Positions 44,457 through 55,836 of a DNA stretch of 64,000 nucleotides are shown piece after piece. The notes under the pieces are model-generated. The model was given only the letters and a program-made list of their open reading frames with translations, made no database searches and was not told the DNA's origin. Made by a program: the position numbers and the translations under genes. The stretch's first letter is position 1. Every line of letters begins with the position of its first letter. Source of the stretch: Rhynchopus sp. YZ270_cl-10 (lineage: Eukaryota; Euglenozoa; Diplonemea; Diplonemida; Diplonemidae); assembly GCA_964035575.1 (NCBI GenBank), contig OZ037873.1, positions 372,001 to 436,000 of the forward strand, read 5' to 3'.

Positions 44457-47400
44457 TTCCTTAACACTCGGTGTTAAGGTCTTTAAGGTTGCTGATCACC
44501 TCCCACCCACCCACCCACCCACCCCCCCTCTCAGGCACCCTCCCCCCCCCCCCCCCCCCCAAGGTGGGGTTCGGGCATTTTTTTTCAGGTCTCTAAACCT
44601 CGAAAGAGGTCAAAAAAGTGGATTCTTGGGAAGATAGGAGGTTTTTAGGAGACTTTCTCTGAAGCAAAGACCTCCAAACCCTGACAGACCCTGAAACCAG
44701 GGTGTCGCGAGTACCCCTTTTTTACACGTGTTTCTTAAGGCTTCTACAGGGTTCTACAGGCAAAACAGGCGTTTTGGCCAGAAACCCGGTTTTTCAGGCG
44801 GGTAACCGGGTTTGCGGCTTGGGAAACGTGCCAGCGCGCTGTGAGAACCATGCGTGGGGGTTTGTAACCACTCGTTGCGTTGGTTGCGTTGCGTTCGTTG
44901 CATACAGATCGTAACGTACACATCGGTTGCGTTGCGTTGTATGCGTTGCGTTCGTTGCATACAGATCGCTACGTACACATCGGTTGCGTTGCGTGCGTTG
45001 CATACAGATCGTAACGTACGCATCGGTTGCGTTGCGTTGCATGCGTTGCGTTCGTTGCATACAGATCGTAACGTACACATCGGTTGCGTTGCGTGCGTTG
45101 CATACAGATCGTAACGTACGCATCGGTTGCGTTGCGTTGCATGCGTTGCGTTCGTTGCATACAGATCGTAACGTACACATCGGTTGCGTTGCGTTGTATG
45201 CGTTGCGTTCGTTGCATACAGATCGTAACGTACACATCGGTTGCGTTGCGTGCGTTGCATACAGATCGTAACGTACGCATCGGTTGCGTTGCGTTGCATG
45301 CGTTGCGTTCGTTGCATACAGATCGTAACGTACACATCGGTTGCGTTGCGTTGTATGCGTTGCGTTCGTTGCATACAGATCGTAACGTACACATCGGTTG
45401 CGTTGCGTGCGTTGCATACAGATCGTAACGTACGCATCGGTTGCGTTGCGTTGCATGCGTTGCGTTCGTTGCATACAGATCGTAACGTACACATCGGTTG
45501 CGTTGCGTTGTATGCGTTGCGTTCGTTGCATACAGATCGTAACGTACACATCGGTTGCGTTGCGTTGCATGCGTTGCGTTCGTTGCATACAGATCGTAAC
45601 GTACACATCGGTTGCGTTGCGTGCGTTGCATACAGATCGTAACGTACGCATCGGTTGCGTTGCGTTGCATGCGTTGCGTTCGTTGCATACAGATCGTAAC
45701 GTACACATCGGTTGCGTTGCGTTGTATGCGTTGCGTTCGTTGCATACAGATCGCTACGTACACATCGGTTGCGTTGCGTGCGTTGCATACAGATCGTAAC
45801 GTACGCATCGGTTGCGTTGCGTTGCATGCGTTGCGTTCGTTGCATACAGATCGTAACGTACACATCGGTTGCGTTGCGTGCGTTGCATACAGATCGTAAC
45901 GTACGCATCGGTTGCGTTGCGTTGCATGCGTTGCGTTCGTTGCATACAGATCGTAACGTACACATCGGTTGCGTTGCGTTGCATGCGTTGCGTTCGTTGC
46001 ATACAGATCGTAACGTACACATCGGTTGCGTTGCGTGCGTTGCGTGCGTTGCATACAGATCGTAACGTACGCATCGGTTGCGTTGCGTTGCATGCGTTGC
46101 GTTCGTTGCATACAGATCGTAACGTACACATCGGTTGCGTTGCGTGCGTTGCATACAGATCGTAACGTACACATCGGTTGCGTTGCATGCGTTGCGTGCG
46201 TTGCATACAGATCGTAACGTACGCATCGGTTGCGTTGCGTTGCATGCGTTGCGTTCGTTGCATACAGATCGTAAGGTACACATCGGTTGCGTTGCGTTGC
46301 ATGCGTTGCGTTCGTTGCATACAGATCGTAACGTACACATCGGTTGCGTTGCGTGCGTTGCATACAGATCGTAACGTACACATCGGTTGCGTTGCGTTGC
46401 ATGCGTTGCGTTCGTTGCATACAGATCGTAACGTACACATCGGTTGCGTTGCGTGCGTTGCATACAGATCGTAACGTACACATCGGTTGCGTTGCATGCG
46501 TTGCGTGCGTTGCATACAGATCGTAACGTACGCATCGGTTGCGTTGCGTTGCATGCGTTGCGTTCGTTGCATACAGATCGTAACGTACACATCGGTTGCG
46601 TTGCGTTGCATGCGTTGCGTTCGTTGCATACAGATCGTAACGTACACATCGGTTGCGTTGCGTGCGTTGCATACAGATCGTAACGTACACATCGGTTGCG
46701 TTGCGTGCGTTACATACAGATCGTAACGTACACATCGGTTGCGTTGCGTGCGTTGCATACAGATCGTAACGTACGCATCGGTTGCGTTGCGTTGCATGCG
46801 TTGCGTTCGTTGCATACAGATCGTAAGGTACACATCGGTTGCGTTGCGTGCGTTGCATACAGATCGTAACGTACGCATCGGTTGCGTTGCGTTGCATGCG
46901 TTGCGTTCGTTGCATACAGATCGTAACGTACACATCGGTTGCGTTGCGTGCGTTGCATACAGATCGTAACGTACACATCGGTTGCGTTGCGTTGCATGCG
47001 TTGCGTTCGTTGCATACAGATCGTAACGTACGCATCGGTTGCGTTGCGTTGCATGCGTTGCGTTCGTTGCATACAGATCGTAACGTACACATCGGTTGCG
47101 TTGCGTGCGTTGCATACAGATCGTAACGTACACATCGGTTGCGTTGCGTTGCATGCGTTGCGTTCGTTGCATACAGATCGTAACGTACGCATCGGTTGCG
47201 TTGCGTTGCATGCGTTGCGTTCGTTGCATACAGATCGTAACGTACACATCGGTTGCGTTGCGTTCGTTGCGTTCTGATCGTTACGTACACATCGGTTGCG
47301 TTGCGTGCGTTGCATACAGATCGTAACGTACACATCGGTTGCGTTGCGTTCGTTGCGTTCTGATCGTTACGTACACATCGGTTGCGTTGCGTTGTATGCG

Positions 47401-48351
47401 TTGCGTTCGTTGCAGACAGATCGTAACGTACGCATCGGTTGCGTTGTGTTGCATGCGTTGCGTTCGTTGCATACAGATCGTAACGTACGCATCGGTTGCG
47501 TTGCGTTCGTTGCATACAGATCGTAACGTACGCATCGGTTGCGTTGCGTTGCATGCGTTGCGTTCGTTGCAGACAGATCGCTACGTACACATCGGTTGCG
47601 TTGCGTTCGTTGCGTTCTGATCGTTACGTACACATCGGTTGCGTTGCGTTGCATGCGTTGCGTTCGTTGCATACAGATCGTAACGTACGCATCGGTTGCG
47701 TTGCGTTGCATGCGTTGCGTTCGTTGCAGACAGATCGTAACGTACACATCGGTTGCGTTGCGTTGCATGCGTTGCGTTCGTTGCAGACAGATCGTAACGT
47801 ACGCATCGGTTGCGTTGCGTTCGTTGCATACAGATCGTAACGTACACATCGGTTGCGTTGCGTTGCATGCGTTGCGTTCGTTGCAGACAGATCGTAACGT
47901 ACGCATCGGTTGCGTTGCGTTGCATGCGTTGCGTTCGTTGCAGACAGATCGCTACGTACACATCGGTTGCGTTGCGTTCGTTGCGTTCTGATCGTTACGT
48001 ACACATCGGTTGCGTTGCGTTGCATGCGTTGCGTTCGTTGCAGACAGATCGTAACGTACGCATCGGTTGCGTTGCGTTGCATGCGTTGCGTTCGTTGCAG
48101 ACAGATCGCTACGTACACATCGGTTGCGTTGCGTTCGTTGCGTTCTGATCGTTACGTACACATCGGTTGCGTTGCGTTGCATGCGTTGCGTTCGTTGCAG
48201 ACAGATCGTAACGTACGCATCGGTTGCGTTGCGTTGCATGCTTTGGTTGCATACGGATCGTAACGTATAGAGCGGATCCGTTTCGTGGTGTTCGGTTGCG
48301 TTTATCAACCACACCAGCCAGGAGTGTTAAGGATTGCCAAAAAAAACTAAA
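44457..48351 (-). mobile_element. L-type element in inverse orientation, inserted in TIR element C
   Basis: Read on the minus strand: leader (from 48351), a long array of 57/43-bp monomers with an extra cagacagatcg subtype, trailer, G-rich tract (C-rich on plus, about 44500-44562) and CGA-loop hairpin (44459-44479). The host is gcgaaa before and ttttcgcc after; element A has gcgaaattttcgcc unbroken (complement near 44110), so the insertion is exact, with no duplication or loss. Confidence 0.85.
44880..48260 (-). repeat. 57/43-bp satellite array of the inverted L element
   Basis: The longest continuous array of this satellite in the window, about 3.4 kb. The part nearest the leader (47240-48260) uses a distinct monomer subtype (gcagacagatc and gttctgatcgttacg), the rest the common type. 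Long open frames on both strands here are artefacts. Confidence 0.93.
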
Positions 48352-49643
48352 TTTTCGCCATCGAAAGCTAGCCCCTTCCACGGTCGCTGTGGCCTCGTTC
48401 CGTTTAAGTCGCCGTTAGGGCGACTTAAGTCCCTTGGCCCCAGCGCCCTATGGGGCGCCTACTCGTCGGGCCGTTAGGGCCCTCCGGTGGCCAGGTTCTT
48501 CCTCTGGGCTGAGAGGCTGGAAGTTCCCCGTCAGACTGGAGCTGGTGGGCTTTATGAGGCACGCTCGTCCGGCTTGGGCTAGCTGGTCCGCCTTCGGCGA
48601 GACCCTCTGCGTTTGGGTGGGCTCGTGCATCTTCGTTATGTTCGTACGGGTTTGATACTCTGGTTGGAGTGTGACAGCACGTCATTTCTGGAGTACGTTG
48701 GTAACACACGAAGTCCAATGGTGATGATGGAAAGATAGATGCCGGCATTGGTGAATTGCTGGAGTTCTGCACAGGAAGCTAGCATGACGTAGAATCAGGG
48801 TGTGAACAAATGACCGTATTTTGGTTGAAAATTTGACTTAAAAATTTTTTTCATGATTTGCCCAATCGAAGGTTTTCATTGGATTTTTTGGGTCATTTTA
48901 TGGGGTACCACGCCCGATTTTGGTCGAAAAAAAAATTTTTTTTTTGGTCAAAAATCGCCTTGTATAACCACTGTATTGGTGTAGGCTTGTACACAGAAGT
49001 GTGTTTTGTGTAACCACAGATGGTCAAAACACCCGATTTTTGCATTTTTTTGCGTTTTTTGGTGCCCAAAGACCCACCTCAGTGGTCAAAATTTTCCCGA
49101 AAAAAAAATTTTTTTTTTTGTGATTTTTTGATTTTTTGCTAAGGCGCTGGCCATACTGAACGTACAGTATACACACAAAATGGCCGTGGAATAAATTCTA
49201 GATGGTCAAAACATCAAAATTTTGGTGTTTTTTGCATCTTTGGACACCCAAGGACCCACTATCAGGGGTGAATTTTTTTTGCCTGAGATTTGCCTTTGCC
49301 AAAATCGAAAAAAAAAATTTTTGTGAAGGAATTTGCTAAGGAAAAGTCCAAATTGTGGGCCCCTGTAGCAGTGCATATGGTATAACCCCAGATCGTCAAA
49401 ACATCAAAATTTTGCCTTTTTTTTGCATTTTTCGGTGCCCCAGGACCCAATCTCAGGCCGGAAAAAAAAAAAAATTTTTTTTTTTTTTGGCCCAAAAAGT
49501 AGTTGTCGAAAAAAAAAAATTTGGGTCTGAAACCGACCCAAACCGACCCAAAAACCGACCCAAACCGACCCAAACCGACCCGCCACCCTACCCAAAACCA
49601 TACCCAACCGGCCGGGTCGGTTCAAGTCGGATTGGTAGCCTTG

Positions 49644-50018
49644 CGTTTGGTAATAACCACCCGTTGCGGTTAACGCGTGCAACGCATATGCATAGCGTTG
49701 TGTGTATCGTATACGAAGACCGTAGTGTGTAACGCACGTGTAGACCGTTCCGTTATCACAACCACACGAGCCAGCGAAGTGTCACAGCGGCGCAGGTGTT
49801 GCGTTAACGCGATGGAGTTAAACCCGTAGCATGCTTTCGTACAGATCGCTACGTACACATCGGTTGCGTTGCGTTGCATGCGTTACGCTGCACACGAACC
49901 GTGTATCGCTTATGCATAGCGTTGTGTGTATCGTATACGTAGAGCGTTACGTGCAAACCATACACATACCGGTTGACACACCAGCCAGCGAAGTGTTTTC
50001 AAGACCGTCAACTCAAAT
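49644..50018 (-). mobile_element. F2-type element fragment (leader and core)
   Basis: On the minus strand it begins tttgagttgacggtcttgaa at 50018 and matches 37712 onward and 53880-54080. It stops at ccaaacg, where element C begins; the rest of its trailer is not found next to C. Confidence 0.7.
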
Positions 50019-50276
50019 CTAGAAAACACTTGTGTTTTCTAGTTTTTAAAGGTTGCTTTCCTCGCCGCCCCCCACCCACAGTAACCCCCCCCCTGGTGGA
50101 TCCGACCAAAAACCGGTTTTTTTTAGAGGGTGTAGAAGCTTCGCCCAGCTCAAAAAACGTTTTCTTTGGAAAGATCGGGCACTTTTTGGGGCGTGTATAA
50201 CTCAGTTTGAGCTGGGAGCCGTTAGAGACCCTGACACCAGGGTGTCACGAGTACCCCTTTTATACACGTGTTTCTT
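50019..50276 (-). mobile_element. F2-type element fragment (trailer and hairpin)
   Basis: Hairpin with CTAGAAAACAC-type stem at about 50020-50043, then trailer matching the complement of 54245-54500. It is cut at tttctt, where TIR element D begins. It abuts the previous F2 fragment as a tandem insertion would. Confidence 0.7.
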
Positions 50277-51330
50277 CAAGGCTCTGATCCGACCATGGTC
50301 GCCTGCCCCCCCGACCAAGTCGCCTTGGTCGCCCGACTTGGTCGCTTTGGTCGCCCAACGGTCGCCCGACCGACGACCATGGTCGGGCGACCCGGTCGCT
50401 TGGTCGCCCAAAAAAAAAATTTTTTTTTCGACATCACAAAAATTTTTCCACAGAAAAAAAAATTTTTTTTCTGCTCATGGCTGCACCAAAAATGCAAATA
50501 AAGCCAGAATTTTGATGTTTTGAGCATCACAGATTTATTCCCCGGCCATTTTGTGTACCCTGTACAGTTTGTATGGGCCAGCACCTTAGCAAAAAATCAA
50601 AAAATCTCAAAAAAAAAATTTTTTTTTTCGAGAAAATTTCGACCTGACCTGGGTTTTTGGGCACCAAAAAATGCAAAAAAACGCAAAAATCGGGTGTTTT
50701 GACCATCTGTGGTTACACAAAACACACTTCTGTGTACAAGCCTACACCAATACAGTGGTAATACAAGGCGATTTTTGACCAAAAAAAAAATTTTTTTTTC
50801 GCCCAAAATCGGGCGTGGTACCTCATAAAATGGCCCAAAGAATCCAATGAAAACCTCAGATTGGGCAAATTATGAAAAAAATTTTCAAGTCAAATTTTCA
50901 ACCAAAATACGGCTATTTTGGTCATAACCTTACGTACTGATGTGGGCCCTTACCACCAAGTACCCCAGAAAGTAGTTGTCGAAAAAAAAAAAAAATCGAA
51001 AAAAAAAATTTTTTTTTCGCAAAGGGAAATCTCAGGCTAGAAAAAATTCACCCCTTATAGTGGGTCCTTGGGTGTCCAAAAGTGCAAAAAAAACCCAAAA
51101 TTTTGATGTTTTGACCGTATGTGGGCCTCTAAAACGCCATTCTCTGCCCAAAAAACGGACCTCGATTATTTTCCTGAGCGTTTTTATGACTGTGAAATTT
51201 TTCAAATTTTTGTCTCGAAATTTCAATTTTTGCAAAGGCAAATTGCGTTCTTGTGGTCTTTTTTTGCAGAAAAATGCAGGGAAATGCCTTAAAAAGGCTC
51301 AAAAGTTGAAAATTCTGGCTTTATTTGAAA
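50277..51330. mobile_element. TIR element D, right end not found
   Basis: The left end is caaggctctgatccgacc, like the 388-bp element. Subterminal words are ggtcgcc/ggcgacc. The core matches elements A and C (about 50500-51120). No matching right terminus or target duplication was located, so the right boundary is a guess. Confidence 0.5.
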
Positions 51331-51926
51331 GATAGGGCCAGAACTAGGAAAAAAGGGCCAAAAAAAAAAATAAGGTTCGTAAGGCAAAACCGAATTCCAT
51401 AATTTCCAAAAAAAATAATAAAACCTACATTCTTGAACTCTTCTACACGACGTGATTTTCATTGGACGCATCCCCTTCTCCAATTCAATTCAACAAAACT
51501 GTAGCTTATTCCCTCAAAATTCGTAAAACGACCCGCGCCATGGCTGCTGAGTCGGAAGACAAAGAGTGAGGGCGAACGCCACGTGAAAAACTGCCCAGAT
51601 GCGACGCCTGTGAGCTGTATGTAAGCGGCTACCTAAACAGTCGGAGAAATGGTGTGAAGTTCGTTGCAACAGTACGTCCCTCGACGGTACTGCGCGTAAT
51701 AGTCAGACCCTAGGTGCTCTGTGCTTACATACTAGCATCGAACAGTGCAGGCGCATTAGGCCCAACGTGTCTAAATAGAACAACGAACGAAAAAGACAAT
51801 GTGAGACTGTAAATCCCAATAACAACAATAACGCCAATTATCTCTTTTCCTTCTTTCTTTTTTTTTTTTTTTTTAAATGAAAAACGCTAATAACTTTTTG
51901 ACCCCCCTCTGTAAGTGTTTTGTAAC
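51331..51926. other. Unassigned sequence inside the composite
   Basis: About 600 bp with a T-rich stretch (51858-51876). No coding frame, RNA gene or match to other parts of the window recognised. Confidence 0.4.
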
Positions 51927-52361
51927 CCTCCAGAGGTCTCAAGGGATTCCCTTGAGTGCTAAGAGGATTCCCTTGAGACCACCAAAAATTCCCGCGAGAG
52001 AATGTGCGTTTTGGTGACTGAAACCGGCCAAAAACTTTTTAAAACGGCCCACAACCTGGTTTCTGCGACTCGAAAAGCGTATCCGCATGCTTTTGGGCGT
52101 CCGTAGGCCACAAACGATGGTACCCATGTGGGCCGAAAAACCTACGTGTTTGTACACAAAACACCACAAAAGCGCTTGTTTGCAGGCAGCTCGGGTCGAA
52201 AACGACCTCTTCGGGTCACAAAGCTACATCCCTCCCTCCCTTGGCCCTCGGGCTGCCCTTTCGGGAGGTCAGGGCGCCCTCGGGCCTTCGGCCCTCGGGC
52301 TGCCCTGACCTCCCTCAAGGGCGCCCTCGGGCTCTGGCGGGAGGGAGGGAAATAGCTAGGT
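51927..52361 (-). mobile_element. Repeat F, second copy, inverted
   Basis: Complement of 11017-11457 with only scattered differences. The flanks here are unrelated to S14, which confirms the element's ends. Confidence 0.8.
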
Positions 52362-52689
52362 TGAATTGGAGTCGGGGAGCACAAGCAAAGGGCAATGAAA
52401 GGAAAACAATGAATAAAAGAACAAGATAGAAGAGCCAGTATTTATGTCTGAACTACACACACAATTCCAATCATTCGAACCGAAGACGCCCAAACATTTC
52501 GGTCTGTATTATTTCTTTACAACCGTACGCGTACCGCTTCGTCTGTTGTATACAAAAAAAATATAAAAAAAATGGCAAAATTTTTTCAACGACCAAAAAA
52601 AAAAAAATTTTTTTTTTTTTATGGGGGTCGCGACCCGGGTCGCGGGGTCTCGGGGAAATGGTCGTCTTGTTCGCCTTTGTTGCTTATAA
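52362..52689. other. Unassigned sequence left of TIR element B
   Basis: About 330 bp; 52590-52620 is an A-then-T run followed by a G/C palindromic stretch (gtcgcgacccgggtcgcg), resembling the interior of yet another TIR element, but no ends were found. Confidence 0.4.
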
Positions 52690-53539
52690 CAAGGCTACCA
52701 ACGGGACCCCTGGATCAGGGGTCCCCAGGGGTCCCGGACCCCCAGTCTGGGGGTCCGGGACCCCTGGGACCCCTGGGTCCCCGGGGTCCCAAAAATTTTT
52801 TTTTGGCAAAGACATTTTTCAGCTGAAAAAAAAATTTTTTTTCGGCCCTGGGTTGGGTCCTGTGGCACCCAAAAATGCAAAAAAACGCACTTACGAGCAC
52901 TTTTGAGCATCACATATTTATTCCACGGCTATTTTGTGTGTATACCGTACGTTTAGTATGGCCAGCGCCTTAGCAAAAAATCGAAAAATCTCAAAAAAAA
53001 AATTTTTTTTTTCGGGAAAATTTCGACCCCTGACCTGGGTTTTTGGGCACCAAAAAATGCAAAAAAACGCAAAAATCGGGTGTTTTGACCATCTGTGGTT
53101 ACACAAAACACACTTCTGTGTACAAGCCTACACCAATACAGTGGTTATACAAGGCGATTTTTGACCAAAAAAAAAATTTTTTTTTTCGCCCAAACTTTGC
53201 CGTGGTACCTCATAAAATGGCCCAAAGAATCCAATGAAAACCTCAGATTGGGCAAATTATGAAAAAAATTTTCAAGTCAAATTTTCAGCCAAAATACGGC
53301 TATTTTGGTCATGCCTTGTGTACTTTGTGTACTGAACTGGTCCCGAGGCCACAGGGACCGTGTAAGGGGCCAGCTTTTAGTGGCGAAAATTTCGCTAAGT
53401 ACCCGGAAAAATCCCTAAGGAAAAAAAAAAAAAAAATTTCACGCAGGGTCACAAAAAAAAATTTTTTTTTTTTTGACTTTTGCTGGGGGTCCCGGACCCC
53501 TGGGACCCCCGGGGTGTTGGGGTCCCGTTGGTAACCTTG
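52690..53539. mobile_element. TIR element B (right end of composite)
   Basis: Whole copy of element A in the same orientation, with one change in the right tip (ggtaacc for ggtagcc). Its right flank atgtagg matches the left flank of element A. Confidence 0.85.
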
Positions 53540-53851
53540 ATGTAGGGAGTTCACCTTTGCACCAGGATAAGTTGAGGACGTGGAGTAAGGCGTCTCGTCC
53601 TTTGGGCCCAAGATGCAGCAAGAGCTCGTTGTGCATCTCGTCCAGCCCAGGTGCTTTGCCCAGCTTCAGCGAGCTCATCGCGTAATCGAGCTCCGGCAAG
53701 GTGAAGGGAGCTTCGCTTGCCGCTCCGGTGTAGCCCGCGCTCTGTGTGTTGTTGCGCCTAGCAGTACGCTGCGGGTTGGCGAGAGAAGGGGGCGTGCCGT
53801 CTCCACTCACTGCGGCGAAGTAGCGGGCCAGGGTGTTCGCTTTTTCCTGTC
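53540..53851 (-). pseudogene. LINE ORF, upstream part of the RT domain (fragment)
   Basis: About 104 residues in one frame: EKANTLARYFAAVS, then PFTLPELDYAMSSLKLGKAP, LDEMHNELLLHLG, ending WCKGELPTS. This is the first RT block of LINEs (GKAPG.D..). The last codons duplicate the first codons of the 43426 fragment through the 7-bp target duplication, so the two parts belong to one LINE. The 5' side is cut at the LINE's truncation point. Confidence 0.85.
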
Positions 53852-54525
53852 ATCTGTATGCAACGAACGCAACGCATACAACGCAACGCAACCGATGTGT
53901 ACGTAGCGATCTGTACGAAAGCATGCTACGGGTTTAACGCCATCGCGTTAACGCAACACCTGCGCCGCTGTGACACTTCGCTGGCTCGTGTGGTTGTGAT
54001 AACGGAACGGTCTACACGTGCGTTACGCACAACGCTATGCATATGCGATACACGCGTTAACCGCATCGTGTGGTTACCAAACGCAGCCCACCTTCGGTGG
54101 GCTGCTGCAACTCGTGCCGTGTGTGGCCCATGCATGGTTCTCACAGCTCGCTGGCACGTTTCCCAAGCCGCAAAACCGGTCACCTGCCTGAAAAACCGGG
54201 TTTTTGGCCAAAACGCCTGTTTTGCCTGTAGAACCCTGTAGAAGCCTTAAGAAACACGTGTATAAAAGGGGTACTCGTGACACCCTGGTGTCAGGGTCTC
54301 TAAGGGCTCCCAGCCTCGCTGAGCCTATACACCCCCCAAAAAGTGTCCGATCTTTCCAAAGAAAACGTTTTTTCGGCTGGGCGAAGCTTCTACACCCTCA
54401 AAAAAAAACCGGTTTTTGGTCGTATCCAGCAGGGGGGAGGGGGAGACTGAAGGGGGGGTTAGAGACTGAGGGAGTGGCCGGAACAGCAACCTTTAAAAAC
54501 TAGAAAACACAAGTGTTTTCTAGAA
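53852..54525 (+). repeat. F2 element, right part: core, trailer and terminal hairpin
   Basis: One 57-bp monomer, then an F2-specific core (gtacgaaagcatgctacggg), a 10-bp stem-loop at 54083-54105, a trailer related to the L trailer (gcatggttctcacag, cacgtgtataaaaggggtac) and the terminal hairpin 54500-54523. Confidence 0.75.
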
Positions 54526-54892
54526 TTTATATGGGCGGTGTGGAAAGTGAAACGTAAGGCAGCAAATAGGGTACACACAGCTCGCCCCCATCACACGCTT
54601 TCCCCCTTTCATATCCCAAGATAGCACCCAGGGCGCAATCGATTTTAACATCAACAAAATGCAGTGACTGGTGTGTTTGTGTGTCTTTAGGGGCGAGGGG
54701 GCGGGCAGAGTGAGAGGCAGGCATCTGTGGCAGTCGCAAACCCCCACCAGGAGCCCTGATCTCTTAGGTAGGTTTGTGTTGTGGCGGCGTACACGATTTG
54801 CCCTTGTTGGGGTGTTGGTGGCGTACTTTTGGGGCATGTGGCTCGTGTTATTACCTATGAGACTCGGACACCCAGCAGAGGCGCAACTTCCA

Positions 54893-55836
54893 TTTAGTTT
54901 TTTTTGGCAATCCTTAACACTCCTGGCTGGTGTGGTTGATAAACGCAACCGAACACAACGAAACGGATCCTCTCTATACGTTACGATCCGTATGCAACCA
55001 ACGCATGCAACGCAACGCAACCTATGTGTACGTAACGATCAGAACGCAACCAACGCAACGTAACGGATGCAACACAACCAACGCAACCTATGCGTACGTT
55101 GCGATCTGTATATATCGATCTCAACATAAACGCGTACAACGCACCGTAACCGATGTGTACGTAACGATCTGTATGTAACGAACGCAACGTAACGGATGCA
55201 ACGCATCCAACGCAACGCAACCGATGTGTACGTAGCGATCGGAACGCAACGAACGTAACCAACCAAACACAACCAACGCAACGCATGCAACTCAACGCAA
55301 CCGCTCCGTACGTTGCGCTCTGTACGTAACGATCTCTACACAACGAACGCAACGCATGCAACACAACGTAACCGGTGTGTACGTAGCTATGTGTACGCAA
55401 CGAAGGCAACGCAACCAACGCAACGAGTGGTTACAAACCCCCACGCATGGTTCTCACACCGCGTTGGCACGTTTCCCAAGCCGCAAACCCGGTTACCCGC
55501 CTGAAAAACCGGGTTGTCGGCCAAAACGCCTGTTTTGCCTGTAGAACCCTGTAGAACCCTTAAGAAACACGTGTAAAAAAGGGGTACTCGCGACACCCTG
55601 GTTTCAGGGTCTGTCAGGGTTTGGAGGTCTTTGCTTCAGAGAAAGTCTCCTAAAAACCTCCTATCTTCCCAAGAATCCACTTTTTTGACCTCTTTGGACG
55701 TTTAGAGACCTGAAAAAAAATGCCCGAACCCCACCTTGGGGGGGGGGTGCCTGAGAGGGGGGGTGGGTGGGTGGGTGGGTGGGTGGGTGGGAGGTGATCA
55801 GCAACCTTAAAGACCTTAACACCGAGTGTTAAGGAA
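54893..55836 (+). mobile_element. L-type element 14 inserted in the LINE 3'UTR fragment
   Basis: The intact LINE fragment reads gcgcaacttccacttcaggt (about 16491). Here gcgcaacttcca is followed by tttagtttt... and the element ends ...gtgttaaggaa before cttcaggt: after A, no duplication. Its core has irregular, diverged monomers; its G-run is short and its gggt tract longer than in other L elements. It is an older or distinct L lineage. Confidence 0.9.

Larger units (their letters stand above)
44307..49643. mobile_element. TIR element C, interrupted by an inverted L element
   Basis: Ends are caaggctaccaatccgactt (44307-44326) and its complement (49624-49643). Subterminal arms are rich in gggtcgg/ccgaccc. 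Own sequence is 44307-44456 and 48352-49643. The core is like elements A and B but more diverged, with an extra segment at about 48410-48800. No 7-bp duplication is seen at its flanks. Confidence 0.75.
43427..53539. mobile_element. 10.1-kb composite TIR insertion in the LINE
   Basis: It is flanked by atgtagg at 43420-43426 and 53540-53546. Both ends are whole copies of one 850-bp TIR element in the same orientation (43427-44268 and 52690-53539). The 8.4 kb between them hold another TIR element, an inverted L element, F2 fragments, repeat F and unassigned sequence. The inner ends of the two 850-bp copies lack matching duplications. Either the pair moved together as a composite, or a circle carrying one copy recombined into another. 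Confidence 0.75.
38504..53851 (-). mobile_element. LINE retrotransposon, 5'-truncated, with poly(A) tail; interrupted by a 10-kb insertion
   Basis: Own sequence is 38504-43426 and 53540-53851. It is flanked by atctg (38499-38503 and 53852-53856), a short target duplication that restores a 57-bp monomer. The minus strand has, in order, a remnant of the RT ORF (cut 5' end at 53851), the rest of the RT-RNase H ORF, a 2.5-kb 3'UTR, AATAAA and an A35 tail (38504-38538). The 5' truncation and poly(A) are expected of target-primed reverse transcription. RT, RNase H and a C-terminal zinc motif place it near the I/ingi group of LINEs; the clade is from memory. Confidence 0.85.
37712..54525 (+). mobile_element. 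F2-type hairpin-ended element, interrupted by a LINE
   Basis: Own sequence is 37712-38503 and 53852-54525. It starts tttgagttgacggtcttgaa followed by aacacttcgc, holds 57-bp monomers, a variant trailer with an internal 10-bp stem-loop (54083-54105) and ends in a hairpin of 11-bp stem CTAGAAAACAC (54500-54523). The host LINE fragment reads gtgtgta before and tttatatggg after, continuous in the intact fragment at about 16130. It has the same architecture as K and L with unrelated end sequences. Confidence 0.75.

Noticed and set aside
44754-47590. Very long open frames in the 57/43-bp arrays (up to 873 codons), on both strands and in several frames
   Set aside because: The 57-bp monomer is 19 codons long and stop-free in most frames. 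Frames open simultaneously on both strands, composition is purely repetitive, and they end wherever a gtagcg variant or a shift occurs.
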